Positions 47,201-60,114 of a DNA stretch of 64,000 bases are shown here, piece after piece. Under the pieces are notes generated by a model, which saw only the letters and a program-made list of their open reading frames with translations, was not told where the DNA came from and searched no databases. Numbering within the stretch: position 1 is the first letter of the stretch; each line of letters starts with the position of its first letter. A program made the position numbers and the translations under genes. Origin of the DNA: Cryptomeria japonica (lineage: Eukaryota; Streptophyta; Pinopsida; Cupressales; Cupressaceae); the NCBI RefSeq assembly GCF_030272615.1, contig NC_081415.1, positions 624,465,740-624,529,739 on the forward strand, read 5' to 3'.

Positions 47201-48434
47201 GAGGACTACAAAGTTTATCAAATGGATATTAAATGTGCATTTTTGAATGGAGATCTTGAAGAGGAAGTATATATTGAACAACCTGATGGATTTTCCTTTA
47301 CAGATGACAATGATATGGTTTGCAGGTTAAGAAAAGCTCTGTATGGATTGAAACAAGCCCCAAGAGCTTGGTATGCAAGGTTGGATAAGTATCTTTTAAA
47401 GATTGGTTTTACTGAAGGAAATGCAGATAGTAATTTATATTACAAAATAACTAATGATGACATCTTGATTATTGAAGTATATGTTGATGATATAATCTTT
47501 GGAGGAGAAGATGGATTATGTAAGGAATTTTCTATTAAAATGTAGCAAGAATTTGAAATGTCTATGATTGGAGAAATAAAATTCTTTTTAGGTTTGTAGA
47601 TTTCACAGACTGATAAAGGTATATTTTTGAGTCAATCCAAGTACTTGAAAGAATTGCTAAAGAAATTTGGGATGGAGAGCTCTAAACCGGTAAGCACACC
47701 TATGACTACAAATGACAAATTATCTCAAAGGGATGAATCTACACTTGTTAATCCAACTAGATACAAATCTATGATAGGAGGTTTACTGTATTTGACACAA
47801 ACCAGGCCTAATATTATGAATGCAGTATGTATTGTTTCTAGATTTCAAAGTAATCCTAGGGAAAATCATGAATCAATAGTGAAAAGGATTTTTCGGTACT
47901 TACAAGGCACAACAAATCTTGGATTATGGTATCCTAAAGATGAAAATTTTGACCTATGTGCATACACAGATGCAAATTGGGCAGGAGATGTGGATGATAG
48001 AAAGAGTACCACTGGAGGATCATTCTTTCTTGGAAAGAGATTAGTTTCTTGGTTGAGTAAGAAACAAAGTTGTACATCTTTATCAACAGCAGAATCGGAA
48101 TATGTTGCAACAACAACTAACTATACACAAGTATTATGGCTTAAGCAAATGTTGAAAGACATAAAGGTAAAATGCAAGGAACCCATTACTATATATTGTG
48201 ATAACAGTGCAGCAATTGATATATCTAAGAATCTGGTATCACATTCTAAAACAAAACATGTTTCTATCAAACTGAATTTTCTAATGGAAAAAGTTGAAGA
48301 AAAGGAGATAAAACTGGTTTATGTGAATACTAAAGAACAAATTGCAGATATTTTCACAAAACCTTTTCCTAAGGAGACTTTTGAATATCTCAGAGATCAG
48401 CTTGGAGTCATACTACCACTGGTAGAGACTTAGA
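44280..48434 (+). pseudogene. Copia gag-pol polyprotein (plus strand)
   Basis: ATG at 44280; one frame to about 46893, then a one-base frameshift, and a second frame to the stop at 48432-48434. Gag (44280-45000), CCHC knuckle (CFNCNKIGHMASRC, about 45103), protease DS.CSHHMTGD with the Gly codon turned to TGA at about 45411, integrase zinc finger (HKRLCH...CKEC) and DDE core (HTDLC, RSDQGGEF, NGVVERKNKT; 45770-46350), RT with YVDDII (about 47480), RNase H (about 47940-48330) with the CAYTDANWAG and STAESEY motifs. Gene order protease-integrase-RT defines Copia. About ten stops; most fit CAG/CAA to TAG/TAA or TGG to TAG. Confidence 0.94.
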
Positions 48435-48755
48435 CAGTTGATGATTGTCATCAACCAACATAATTAAAAAGACAAATCTTTATTCCGGTCTTTGATGAGG
48501 AAGCTACTTCTCAAGGGGAGTAGTTGGTATTTTGTATAAAATTAATTTTTATATCTTTGGCATTTGATATCAAAGGGGGAGAGATATCTATGGAAAAACA
48601 TATTATCTTTTGAGGAGAGATTGGTATTGAAAATAAATCTTTGGATAAACTCATGTTGCTCCTAGGGGGAGAAATTGAGATTGTTGGTTTTTGGTATTTA
48701 GCATTTCTATTTTGACACTTTGATGGTTTTTCCATCTTGTGTTGCCATCAATGCC

Positions 48756-48766
48756 AAAGGGGGAGA
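48756..48766 (+). promoter_or_regulatory. Polypurine tract of plus-strand Copia
   Basis: AAAGGGGGAGA just before the 3' LTR. A longer AAGGGGGAGAGA word also occurs upstream near 48571. Confidence 0.85.
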
Positions 48767-48767
48767 T

Positions 48768-49831
48768 TTTTGGTATTTTGGTATATTTTTGTCATTGATG
48801 TCAACACCTACTAGAAACAAGCACTTTGGAGATCCAGCAACATTCACTGGCAAGCAAGTAACTATTGCACAGTTACCGGTATATGGTTAACCAATAGAAT
48901 ATAATGTTCACTGCACTTGGAATGATATGGGAGACACTTGGTAATGTTGAAGACATCATGTGGACACTTTGTTTTGAAGAATTGATCATTGGTATATTCA
49001 TATTTGCATATTTGCTTTTACCGGCAAATAGGTCCAGGTTATCTAGGGTTACACCGATAGGTTTATCTTTTCCAGATCAGCATGGCACGCTATGGAGATG
49101 ATTTATTATTGATATAAATGCATTAAGCTAACATGTTTAATTGGTTATTGCATCGGATATTATATTGTTTGTAAAATGATTTTATTGTAATATCTTGTAG
49201 AGCCGACCTACTAAAATTGGTCTTAGGGTATGGTATAAATGTAAGATCTTATTTGTAAGATCAAGTGTGGAATGCAAAAAAGAATTGTGTGAAGATATAT
49301 GCGAGATTGAGCAGAGGTATACACGAAGACATCATTTGAAGGTGAAGCTAGGTTTTTGTAAAAGCATATCAGCATTACACTGGTACTGAATCCAGCATAT
49401 GAAGATACTATTTTGTGCAGTACATTCTTATTGGATTTAACCATCCAACTGTAGTCAGTGTGACTCCCATTTTGTGATTGAGTAGTGAGCTCTAGGTTGT
49501 TGGCCTTTCTACATGTCCAGACCCCATTATGTGCACTTACTATCTATAGTAGTATCATCTGATTGTGGGTAAGGTTTCCCACCATGGTTTTTCCCCTTAC
49601 AGGGTTTCCATGTACAAATATTGGTGTTATGTGTTGTGGATGACTTTATGTTTATGTTTCATGCATTAATCTTTACCAGTATAACAATTTACTGTTAACA
49701 CACTCTGCCGGCATACTTAACTGGTTTACCAGTATTAAGCATTAAGTTGGTTAATTGGTTTTTGGTTTGAATTTATTAGACAACTGATTCACCCCCCCCC
49801 CCCCCCTCTCAGTTGTCTCTGGGACCTAACA
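48768..49831 (+). repeat. 3' LTR of plus-strand Copia
   Basis: 1064 bases. The first TG is now TT. Ends GACCTAACA followed by GGAAC. The C-tract (about 49793-49806) is longer than in the 5' LTR. Confidence 0.93.
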
Positions 49832-49836
49832 GGAAC

Positions 49837-49969
49837 ACCCTATTCATCAAACTCATGAAAATAGATGGAGCATTAGTCAACCCAAATAAAACAACTATGA
49901 ACTCATAATGTCCATAACAGGTATGAAAATTTGTTCAATTAATTCCATCATCATTATGAAGGAACATAA
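49837..49969 (-). pseudogene. Ty3 RT fragment (right half of the split element)
   Basis: Minus-strand translation gives [19 protein letters not shown], then [10 protein letters not shown], a classic Ty3 RT segment. It leads directly into the KYLDQFF segment at 43157 once the Copia element and one GGAAC are removed. An in-frame TGA precedes it. The rest of RT and gag is cut off at about 49970. Confidence 0.9.
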
Positions 49970-51560
49970 TGGACCACTGAGAGGAGGGTGAATCAGGGGT
50001 AATCAAAATCTTTAACTTCTAAATGATCCAGACTTTAATAATAGTAATCATACAACTATGAGCAGAGATATTAAACACATTTAAACACACACACATAAAA
50101 TGTAAGCCCATAACATAGGATGTATGAGGAAAACCCAATGTGAGAAAAACCTCAGTGTGAATAGTTGTTGGAGTTGACTACTCCAATCCAACCTCACAAG
50201 TAAAATTGATTACAATGTTTAGGGAACCAACACAAGGAGCATCAACCCCTAAAGTTATGGGCATGAACCCAAAGTAGCACCAACCCCTAGCTTTATGGGA
50301 ACCAACCCAAATGAGAACCAACCCCTAGCTCTAAGTACCCACTCAGAGACTTTATAATGAACACGTAAGAAAAAATAATTTATGCAACTTGTAACAATTA
50401 AAATATTGTAACTCACGTAGTTTCTCTTTGCACTTGAGATTTACTTGACTCTTTTCTACCCTTAGCTCTTATGTTGTCAATCGCATTCCTCTGCTCTGAT
50501 CACCTCTCCTTTCCTACCTCTCTATCTTGGTTCTGCACTCTGCTAATCTTTTCTTTCCTCTCTAGTCTGAACATAATTCTATCTCTACCTTCAACTTTGC
50601 TACACTTCAACATTTCTTCTCTTCCACACTATTATACTTACACCACATAGTTTGAATACACGTCTCTATATTTCCAGAGCTTCTCCACTTACTCACTTTC
50701 ATCTCACTCTTTCTTTGTCCTTCAACTGCTTCATAACCCCATTATAATTCTCTATCTTTATCACCTTATACTTCACTCAGAAATACTTCATTTATTACCC
50801 AACAATTACTACATAAAAAATCTTCCACCTCCTCTACACATATGACCAATATGAGTTTCCCTCCATATATTCCATTTGAAAACATTATAAAAATATCATA
50901 AGTGTATGTTTATCTGATTTCATCTTCTGTTCATAGCTATCAACATTAATTGCATCTTTTTGCCTTTTTATCGTCTCTATGTTTGAATCACTATATTTAG
51001 CCATCCCTAACTATCTGTCAAATCTTCCTAAAAATACTTTCAAGTCACACACCTAACTCCAATAGGTTTTTCTTTAATGCATTCTCCATCCACCTTCTGT
51101 GATTGGATCAACAACAGCCTCCTTTAAATGCACTACCTCTATAGTCATCGACTTCTGTGTATCAGATTTCCTCATCGACCACTAGGAAGCCACATGTCTT
51201 CATATTCAACATCCATATAATCTAGTCAAACTCAGTCGACCGCCACATGGATCAATTTTCCTATCAATATGCATCCACTACATCAAAATTTTCCATCAAA
51301 GTCATATGGTCAATGTCCATGTAGATTCACAGGCTACACTGGTGTGTTCTGCAAATTGTAGAACATGTGTGTTATATGTGTTCTAATGAAAACACTCTTC
51401 TTGCGGGCTTGCAGAATGCACCTCGCATATTTTTTCTTTTTACCCTGGAAGATCCTCTCTTCATTATTTTTCTTGTTACGAGATAGTGGAATTGACTACC
51501 CTCTTTTTTTTATGTTTCCCCGCAAGACCACATGTAGACCGGAAAGGTATATCAGAATTA
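49970..51560 (-). repeat. LTR-like stretch, probably a solo or truncated Copia-type LTR
   Basis: Begins TGGACCACTGAGAGGAGGGTGAATCAGGGG, split here only by length limits; the ACTGAGAGG...GGTGAATCA pattern is the reverse complement of the ends of the other Copia LTRs. It holds short repeats such as ACCAACCCCTAGCT (about 50240-50330). No gene was found. The right edge and a target-site duplication were not located. Confidence 0.45.
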
Positions 51561-51563
51561 AGA

Positions 51564-52138
51564 GATATTAGTAGTGAAGACCAGAGAAGTTCAGAAGTAG
51601 GAAACTTTGCAGATCACATGGCAGCCTTGCATATTAAGGTTAAGAAACATTTGAGGACATGAACAACAAGTGTAAGGAGAAGGCAGATGAGAAGAGGAGA
51701 CATAAGGAATTTGAAGTTGGTGATGAAGTGATGGTGTCTTTGAGAAAAGTTAGATTCCTAGTTGGAACTTATAACAAATTGTACATGAAAAAGTTTGGAC
51801 CTTGTAGGATTTTGAGGAAGTTAAGATCTGGAAATGCATATGAAGTGTAGTTGCTAGATAGTTTGAGTATTTCATCCATGTTTAACATTGTAGATGCTCA
51901 TGAATATCATGAGCCAGATTTCAGTGAGGACAGTATTGCAGACTTGGAGAAATAGTTTCCCCAGAAGGAACCAAATTAGATTGAAGACATTTTGGATAGT
52001 AGGATTAGCCGTAGTACCCAAAGAAGTCAGTATAAGGAGTATCTTGTGAAGTGGAAGGACAAACCAATTAAATATTCATCTTAGATTTCTCAAAAAGAGC
52101 TAGACCGCCTTGGTTTTCCTCTAACCCCAGCAAAGTGA
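51564..52138 (+). pseudogene. Chromovirus integrase C-terminus with chromodomain (fragment)
   Basis: Plus-strand reading gives an integrase tail ([14 protein letters not shown], then after a one-base loss near 51658 [20 protein letters not shown], a [12 protein letters not shown]-like block) and a chromodomain (IEDILDSRISRSTQRSQYKE, YLVKWKDKP). Stops at 51848, about 51953, 51978 and 52082 break it. The chromodomain reads histone marks and steers integration to heterochromatin. CRM or Reina-like affinity is a guess. Cut on the right by the minus-strand Copia. Confidence 0.85.
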
Positions 52139-52171
52139 GAGACTCACTTTTTTAATAGCTCCAGATGTATG

Positions 52172-53400
52172 TGTTAGACAGTTCAAATAATCAGAAGACA
52201 ACAGAGAGGTGGGGGGGGTGAATCAGTGGTCACATATTACCAAAACTATTAGTAGTTTAAACTTTTATACCAAAACCCAAAATATTAATACCGAAATACT
52301 TAAACCAAATAGTAAAACAATAGTTAAACCAATTAAGCATAAACAATAATAATAGAATAAATACCATCCACATGACACCAAAATTTGTACATGGAAAACC
52401 TGGTAAAGGGAAAAACTATGGTGGGAAGCCTACCCATAATCAGATAATACTTTTGCAGTAAGTATGTGAATTACAATTGAGGGGCCTGCACTTGCAGGAA
52501 GGCGAACAACCTAGAGTGCACTGCTCATCACAAAAGGAGCCTCACTGACTACATAGAAATCCAGACTACAATCTGAAGAAGTGTTGAACTACAAAAGATA
52601 GCATATCCTATGCTTGAGTATAGTTTCAGTTAAGCTTAATACTAGAGGACTAAATCCTCTTACATAAACCCAATTTGATCTCCAATGATCGAACAAATCC
52701 TCTGCCTAAATGATATCACATATTTGCACATTAAATTCCTTGACCATGACCTCTAACCATAACCATGATGATCTACAATGAGATCTTACATCTATATATA
52801 CAAACCCTCGACTATAACCAATTAGGTCGGCCACCACATAAAAAACCAATTACATAATTAAAAACCATGTCAGCCTTAGACCAAACAAATAATATCCAAC
52901 ACATAAGACATCTTGAAAATACATCGAGAGGTTCAATCCACACATTACATTAAAGTTGGTCCATAACCTAGATCAATCGGGACCCAGTATAGGTCCAATA
53001 GCTACAATAATGATCTACATCTATCTAGTCTCGAACATGATTACCAACACCATCATGAAATTCCACCAGAAGCTGCACCAACACCACTTATACAATTCAT
53101 CAAAGATCTATCGGTGAAACCCTCGCCGAAACCAGAAACCAAGTTTCCAAGCAAGCATGATAGCATCTGATCACTAGACCAAAACCAACTAACCAAATAT
53201 GAGCATGCGTATCATGAACAGGCCAAATTTATCACCAAACTATACCAAAGCCTACAGGATCATGCAAGATTCAAATCAACCAGAAACCACTCAGCCTACT
53301 GAGACCAGAAGGGTGACGGTAAAGAATCCAAACAACTAGTGTTGGCATCAATGACAAAACATGAATGCAGCACATAATCAATTCCACCAAATGGCCAACA
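52172..53400 (-). repeat. 3' LTR of minus-strand Copia
   Basis: On the plus strand TGTTAGACAG...GGCCAACA. The minus-strand polypurine tract (complement of 53401-53415, CCAAAGGGGGAGAT) sits next to its start. Confidence 0.9.
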
Positions 53401-53767
53401 ATCTCCCCCTTTGGCATTGATGGCAACATTAGATGTGAAAAATGTCTAAGTACCAAGAAATGCCAAACAAGTCTCCCCCAATGGAAGAAAGCCAACAATC
53501 TCTCGAATACAGCTCTGAATGTATCTCTCCCCCTTTCTTTTTATTTTTCACATCAATATCTCTCCTGCTTTGACTTTTTCTTTTACCTTCTTTGTCTTTA
53601 CACATCAATATCTCTCCCCCTTTGACGTCAATGCCAGAAATCTGACAGAAATATAAAGAATTGAATCACAAAGCTAACTACTCCCCTGAGTAGTAGCATC
53701 CCACATCAATGCCAGAATGAATAGTATCTCCGATAATGCATATTGGTCTAATGTCAAACTGCATCAA

Positions 53768-56700
53768 TCAAGTCTCTACTGGAGGGACAGAAACTCCCAA
53801 TCTGCCTCTCAGGTACTCAAATGATTCCTTGGGCAAAGTTTTAGTGAAAATATCTACAATCTACTCTTTAGTATTCACATAAACCATTGTAACTTCATTT
53901 TCTTCCACCTTTTCCTTCAAAAAGTTATACTTGATAGATATGTGTTTTTTTCTAGAATGAAATACCAAATTCTTTGATATATCAATAGCAGTAGAGTTAT
54001 CATAGTGAATAACTACTGGTGCATCACAATCCACCTTTATATCCTTCAACATTTTATTCATCCATAAAAATTGTGTACATTTAGTAGCAGCAGTAACATA
54101 CTCAGCTTCAGTAGTAGATAAAGAAGTACATAATTGTTTCTTGTTGATCCATCAAACCAACTTCTTTCCAAGAAAGAAAGCTCCATCGGAAGTGCTTGGT
54201 CATCAACATCTCCACCTAAATCAACATCAGTATATGCACATAAAGTAAATTTATCATCCTTAGGGTACCACAAGACATATTCTGATGTACCTTGCAAGTA
54301 TCTAAAAATCATTTTCACCGCAATCTCATGATTTTCTCTAGGATCACTCTGAAATATTGAAATAATACAAACAATATTCATAATGTCAGGCCTAGTCTAA
54401 GACAAATAAAGAAGACCTCCAATCATATATTTGTATCTTGTAGGATTTATCTGTGCAGAAACATATTTTCTTGTCAATTTCTCACTTGTAACCATAGGAG
54501 TACTTACCAGTTTAGAATCTCCCATACCAAATTTCTTTAACAATTCCTTAGCATATTTAATTTGATAGATAAAAATACCTTTGTCAGTCTGAGTAATCTG
54601 CAAACCTAAGAAAAATTTCATCTCACCAATCATAGACATATCAAATTCTTTCTCCATATTCGTAGAAAATTCTATGCATAACTTATCTTCACCTCCAAAA
54701 ATAATGTCATCAATAAATACTTCAATAATTAGTATATCATCATCAGTGATCTTATAACATAAATTACTATCAGCATTGCCCTAAGTAAAACCAAGCTTCA
54801 AAAGATATTTATCCAATCTTGCATACCAAGTTGTAGGTGCTTGTTTCAATCCATATAAAGCTTTCCTTAACCTACAAACCATATTTGTATCATCTGATAG
54901 TGAAAAACTATCAGGTTGCTCAATAAACCCTTCCTCATCAATATCCCCATTCAAAAAAGCATATTTAACATCCATCTGATAGACCTTGTAGTTTTTATAA
55001 GTAGCATAGGCAAGAAATAATCTTACAACTTCAATCCTAGCTACAAGTGCAAAAGTCTTTCCATAGTCAATTCCTTCCTTCTGAGACTATCATTTACAAA
55101 CCAATCTAGCCTTATTCCTTATAACTTGACCGTCCTTAATAAATTTATTCCTAAAAAGCCATTTAGTTCCAATAAAAAATTTGTTTTTAGCCCAGGGAAC
55201 CAAGGTCCATGTGTTATTTTTCTCAATTTGATCTTATTCTTCTTTCATAGCTTTCAACCAATATTCATCTTTACATGCCTGAATTACTGATATTGGTTCA
55301 ACTTGTGGAATTAAACATACCTCATTAGTTGCTAGATTTCTTTTTGTAATCAATCCATTTCTCTTATCCCCAATGATCTGATCTTCTGAATGATTCAATC
55401 TCACACACCTAGGAGTCTTCTGACTTTCTGTTCCTCTTCCTTGTTCTTCAATTACTATAGAATCATCTAATACTGCCAAAGTAATTGGTTCAACATTATG
55501 TTTCGGTAAAGGTGCTACCAGTTTAGATATAATCATTTCCACTGTCGGTTCCTTCTCATAAACTCTAATTTGACTTTTGTTCAACTCATCTTCTTTGACA
55601 TTAGCACTCTCCACAGTTCTCTGCTATCTCTTGTTATAACATCTATATGCTTTGCTTTCATTAGATTAACCAAGAAATATGCCTTCATCACATCTAAGAT
55701 CAAGTTTTCCAGTGATATCATCTCTCCTGATATAACATTTACTACCAAAAATTCTGAAATACTTAACTATAGGTGTATTGCCAAACCATAATTCATAAGG
55801 TGTCTTATTGGTTTCTCCTTTGATATGTACTTTGTTGAATGTATAAACTAATGTCCTTACTATTTCTCTCCAATAGATATGAGGTAGACTAGCTTCCATC
55901 ATTATTTTTCTAGCAACATCCAAGATAGTTTTGTTCTTCCTATCCACAACTCCATTCTATTGAGGTTTCCAAGGAGCCAAAAATTGTCTTCTTATACCAT
56001 GCTTCTCACAAAAGTTATTCAACTCACTAGATGTGAATTCTCCACCATGATCTGACCTCAAACATTTAATCTTCAATTATATCTAAGTTTCTACTTTAGC
56101 CTTAAATATTTTAAACTTTTCAAATGCTTCAGATTTCTCCTTTAGAAAATTAACCCACATCATTCTAGAATAATCATCAATGATTAACATAAAATATCGA
56201 TCACCTTGAAAACTTTTAACTCTAGCAGGGCCACACAAATTAGTATGAATAAGATCAATAACATCATTAAATTTATCTTGTATACTCCTAAAAGAGGTTC
56301 TGACCTATTTACCCATTTGACATTATTTACATACAAGATTATAGGGCTTTATAATCTTAGGTATATCCCTAATTGCCTTAGTTGAACTGCTCTTCACAAT
56401 GCAATAAAAATTCAAATGACATAGCCTTTTATGCCATAGCCAATCTATGTAATCAAACATATATTTTCACCAGAGTTCAAATGAAATATATTACCTTTTG
56501 TCTGTGTACCAGTTGTAATTTCCAAACCAAATCTATTAATGATTTTGCATTTTCCGTCCTTGAACTATAATTGAAATCCCTTATCTACCAATTGTCCTAC
56601 ACTCAAGAGATTATGCCTTAAACCTTCAACATAATAAACATTGTCAGTATTGTTATTACCATCCAATGATATAGTTCCTTTTCCTGATCATACATGCTTT

Positions 56701-57978
56701 GTCATCTCCAAATCTAACTAGACCACCATCAAATTCTTGCAAATATAGAAACTTCCCTTTATCTCCAGTCATATGATGTCAACAACCGCTGTCAATCACC
56801 CATTCATCCTTGTCTTCAAATTTAGTAGCAAGTGCCTTCTCTTCAGGTACATTCACTTCCAATGTCAGATTGTCTTCTCTGATAGCCAAGAACACCCATT
56901 CCTTCCCATTGTCGGAACCACTAGTAGAGTCTTGTGTCGGTTCATCATCAGAATTAGTAATGCCTTCCTCATCCACTATGTAGCATGATTTGTCTCTCTT
57001 TTTCTTGTACTTATAATTGTTCTAATATCTAGGGTTAGGCTTAAATGATCTTCTAACTCTTTCTTCAAATCTCGAATTCCTTTCAAGACATTTAGATGCA
57101 AAATGACCAGTCTTATTACATGCAATACATTTAAAAGGTGCTTTTCCTTCATACTTACTTCCTACTGGTCCTTTAGGTACTCTTCTAGCAAATATTACTT
57201 GAAGTTGCTCAAACTCATCATCTTCTCTCTTAATATCTTCTAATTCCTTTGCATACAAATCTTTCTAGTCTTCCTTATCGGTTGTAGATGTAGATGCATG
57301 GAAAGAAGGTTCAAACTTCACAACTCCAGAAGGTCCAAATTCTTCAAGCTCAAAATCAGATAGTTTCCCAACCAAAGTATCTCTTTTGATAGATGTATTA
57401 GCCATTGTTCTCAACTCATCAATAATAGTAGCCTTCATTTTATAAGCCAGTGGTAGGGCTCTCAAGACTTTAGAAACAATTTCATCTTCGCTCAGAGTTC
57501 CACCACAACATTGAATTCTCGTAACAATCTCATTTACCCTTTCCTTGAATGCAGTAATCCTTTCATCTTCTTCCATCTTCAGGTTTTCATATCTCACGCA
57601 ATAACCATCAAGTTTAGCAATCTTCACTGTAGGGTCACCTTCATTTAGAGTCTCCAACTTATCCCATATAGCCTTTCCAGATGATTCGTCAGTTAATCCC
57701 ATTATTTGTTGATCAGAAAGTGCACACAAGAGGGCTTCTCTTGCTCTACAATCATTCTCAAGATCCTTGTCTAGGTTTACTGGAGGAGGATTGCCATATC
57801 CCAAATTATAAGGTGTGACACCATTTTGTGTGATCTCCCAAATACCCTTGCCAAGACATCTCAGACGAGTCTCCATCTGAATTTTCCATACTGTGTAATT
57901 TGATCCATCAAACCTCAAAATATCCCTTCAAAGGATAGCTTTAGAATAATTGGATGAACTTGAACTGTTAGTCGCCAT
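53768..57978 (-). pseudogene. Copia gag-pol polyprotein (minus strand)
   Basis: ATG at 57978 (MATNSSSSNYSKAIL) with TGA (CGA to TGA) soon after; one frame to about 54240. Gag 57918-57265, CCHC knuckle (CIACNKTGHFASKC, about 57120), protease VIDSGC (about 56790), integrase (about 56560-55660, partly eroded), RT (about 55240-54640, FIDDII at about 54710), RNase H from 54290 with a frameshift near 54240, C-terminal part 54061-53768. The frame being open for about 1,250 codons apart from stops shows point decay, not rearrangement. Sequence motifs match the plus-strand copy closely, including GGED after the RT box. Confidence 0.93.
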
Positions 57979-58022
57979 AGGATCTTCCTCAAGTGGCTAA
58001 GCTTTCTATAGAGAGGACCAAA

Positions 58023-58034
58023 GCTCTAATACCA
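58023..58034 (-). promoter_or_regulatory. Primer binding site of minus-strand Copia
   Basis: Complement reads TGGTATTAGAGC, the initiator-Met primer site with one C-to-T change, two bases from the LTR. Confidence 0.9.
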
Positions 58035-58036
58035 AT

Positions 58037-59226
58037 TGTTAGACAGTTCAAATATCTAGAGACAACTGAGAGGGTGGGGGGTGAATCAGTTGTCACAGAT
58101 TACCATAACTATTAGTAGTTTAAACTTTTATACCGAAACCCAAAACATTAATATCGGAATGCTTAAACCAAATACTAGAATAACAGTTAAACCAATTAAG
58201 CATAAAAAATAATCACAAAATAAATACCATCCACATGACACCAAGATTGGTACATGGAAAACCCGGTAAAGGGAAAAAACATGGTGGGAAACCTACCCAC
58301 AATCAGATAATACTTCTGCAGTAAGTATGTGAATTACAATTGAGGAGCCTGCACTTGCAGGAAGGCCAACATCCTAGAGCGCACTGCTCATCATAAAAGG
58401 AGCCTCACTAACTACATAGAAATCCAGACTACAATCCAGAGAAGTGTTGAATGGAAAAACATAGAATCTCCTATACTTAAGTACAATTCCAGTTAAGCTC
58501 AATACGAGAGGACTAAATCCTCTTACATAAACCCAATTAGATCTCCAATGATCTACCAAATCCTCTACCTGAATGATATTACATTATTCACACATTATAT
58601 TCCTTGACCATGACCTCTAACCATAACCATGGTGATCTACAATGAGATCTTACATCTATAAATACAAACCCTCAACCATAAACAATAAGGCAAAACAATA
58701 AACCAATTACACAATTACAAACCATGTCAACCTTAGACCAAACAAATAATATCCAATATATAAGACATCCTAGAAATACATGGAGAAGTCCAATTCACAC
58801 ATTACATTAAAGTCGATCCATAACCTAGATCAATCAGAACCTAGTATAGGTCCACATGCTACAATAATGATCTCCATCCGCCAAGTCTCGAACATGATCA
58901 CCAACAAAATCTTGAAACTCCACCAAAAGCTGCACCAACACCACTTATGCAATTCATCAAAGATCTTCATCAAAAGCTCTATCGGTGAAACCCTTGCCGA
59001 AAGCAAAAACCAAGTTTCTAAGCAAGCAGGATAGAATTCGATCACCAGACCAAAACCAATTAACCGAATATGAGCATGAGTATCATGAACAAGACAATTC
59101 CATCACCAAACTATACTAGAGCCTACCAGATCATGCCAGATCCAAATCAACCAGAAACCACTCAACCTATCAGGATGAGAATGGTGTCAAGAAAGAAAAC
59201 AAACAACTAGTCTGATGCATCAATGG
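58037..59226 (-). repeat. 5' LTR of minus-strand Copia, outer end lost
   Basis: Aligns with 52172-53400 from TGTTAGACAG up to about GCATCAATGGC; the last 40 or so bases (including the outer terminus) are replaced by unrelated sequence. Confidence 0.87.
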
Positions 59227-60114
59227 CTAATAGTCTGATGTAGGAGCATCCTAGGTTCACAACAATCTTGCATCAACCAAAAATATTTTCCTTTCTATTT
59301 TTCTTTTTGTTTGCAGTTTCAACATTTCTTTCTATGTGTTCAGGTTTTGGCTCACCTGATGCTTTGGAGTTAGATTATACTTGAAGACTTGATCATCTTT
59401 CTTATTTCCAAACCACATTGCCTTTGGATCATTTTCCGGCAAGTTATTGCTATCGGTTTCCTTGACAGTTTTCTATTACCAGTTGATAGTTTCTTGTTAA
59501 TAGTTGCCTCGACCTATTTTTGGTTATCTACCGGAACCCCTTCTGAAGCTTGCGGAGCCTTGCTCATCGATTTTGATGTTCCATGGCATGTGGCCAACCT
59601 TTTCCCAAAAGCTACACTTCATCCTTTGGATTTTTTGGAGGAATCTCTTGGAGGAGGCTGACCTTGTTCGTTTTACATGGTAGGTCTTGTTCTTTGGGTT
59701 TTGATCCCTTTTTAGGCCAATCAAATCCCCTTGGATCATATATATCATTGTAATTGAGCATTAGAATGTATCAAAGGTTGAAGATAAAGAATAGAGATGT
59801 ATCTATAGTTTTGAGGTCCCGATTGTGACCTATTTTGTACTTTGAGCATGTTTTAGCAAGCCTGTGAGCCGATTTCTATAACCTAGTTGTTATCAGTTGG
59901 TTGTAATCAATTTTCATGTTATAATACACCTTGTCTGCATTTCCTCCATCATATCTTTGTGTTTCCGTTGTGTTTACTCTTTTTGACTGGTCTAGATTGA
60001 TCTCCTTGAGGTCCCTCCTAATCAATGACTTCTTCAACTGGCTAACTTACCCTCAAGTTCTCTTATTTGCCAATCAATGTCTACAGTGAATTTGGGAAAA
60101 AATAGACATGATTG
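59227..60114. other. Unresolved intergenic or element-derived sequence
   Basis: No convincing gene. The plus-strand ORF at 59389-59661 has no domain resemblance. A TATATATCATTG word near 59737 could be part of an old LTR, but no ends were found. Confidence 0.4.

Larger units (their letters stand above)
43163..49831 (+). mobile_element. Copia-superfamily LTR retrotransposon, plus strand
   Basis: Complete structure: LTRs 43163-44223 and 48768-49831, initiator-Met primer site, single polyprotein, polypurine tract, and GGAAC duplications at 43158-43162 and 49832-49836. Removing it restores a minus-strand Ty3 RT reading. The element is dead through stops and a frameshift. Confidence 0.95.
52172..59226 (-). 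mobile_element. Copia-superfamily LTR retrotransposon, minus strand
   Basis: 3' LTR 52172-53400, polyprotein 57978 down to 53768, primer site 58023-58034, 5' LTR from 58037. The outer end of the 5' LTR is truncated near 59226, so the left duplication candidate GTATG (52167-52171) has no partner. Its proteins and LTRs are recognisably related to those of the plus-strand Copia. Confidence 0.92.
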
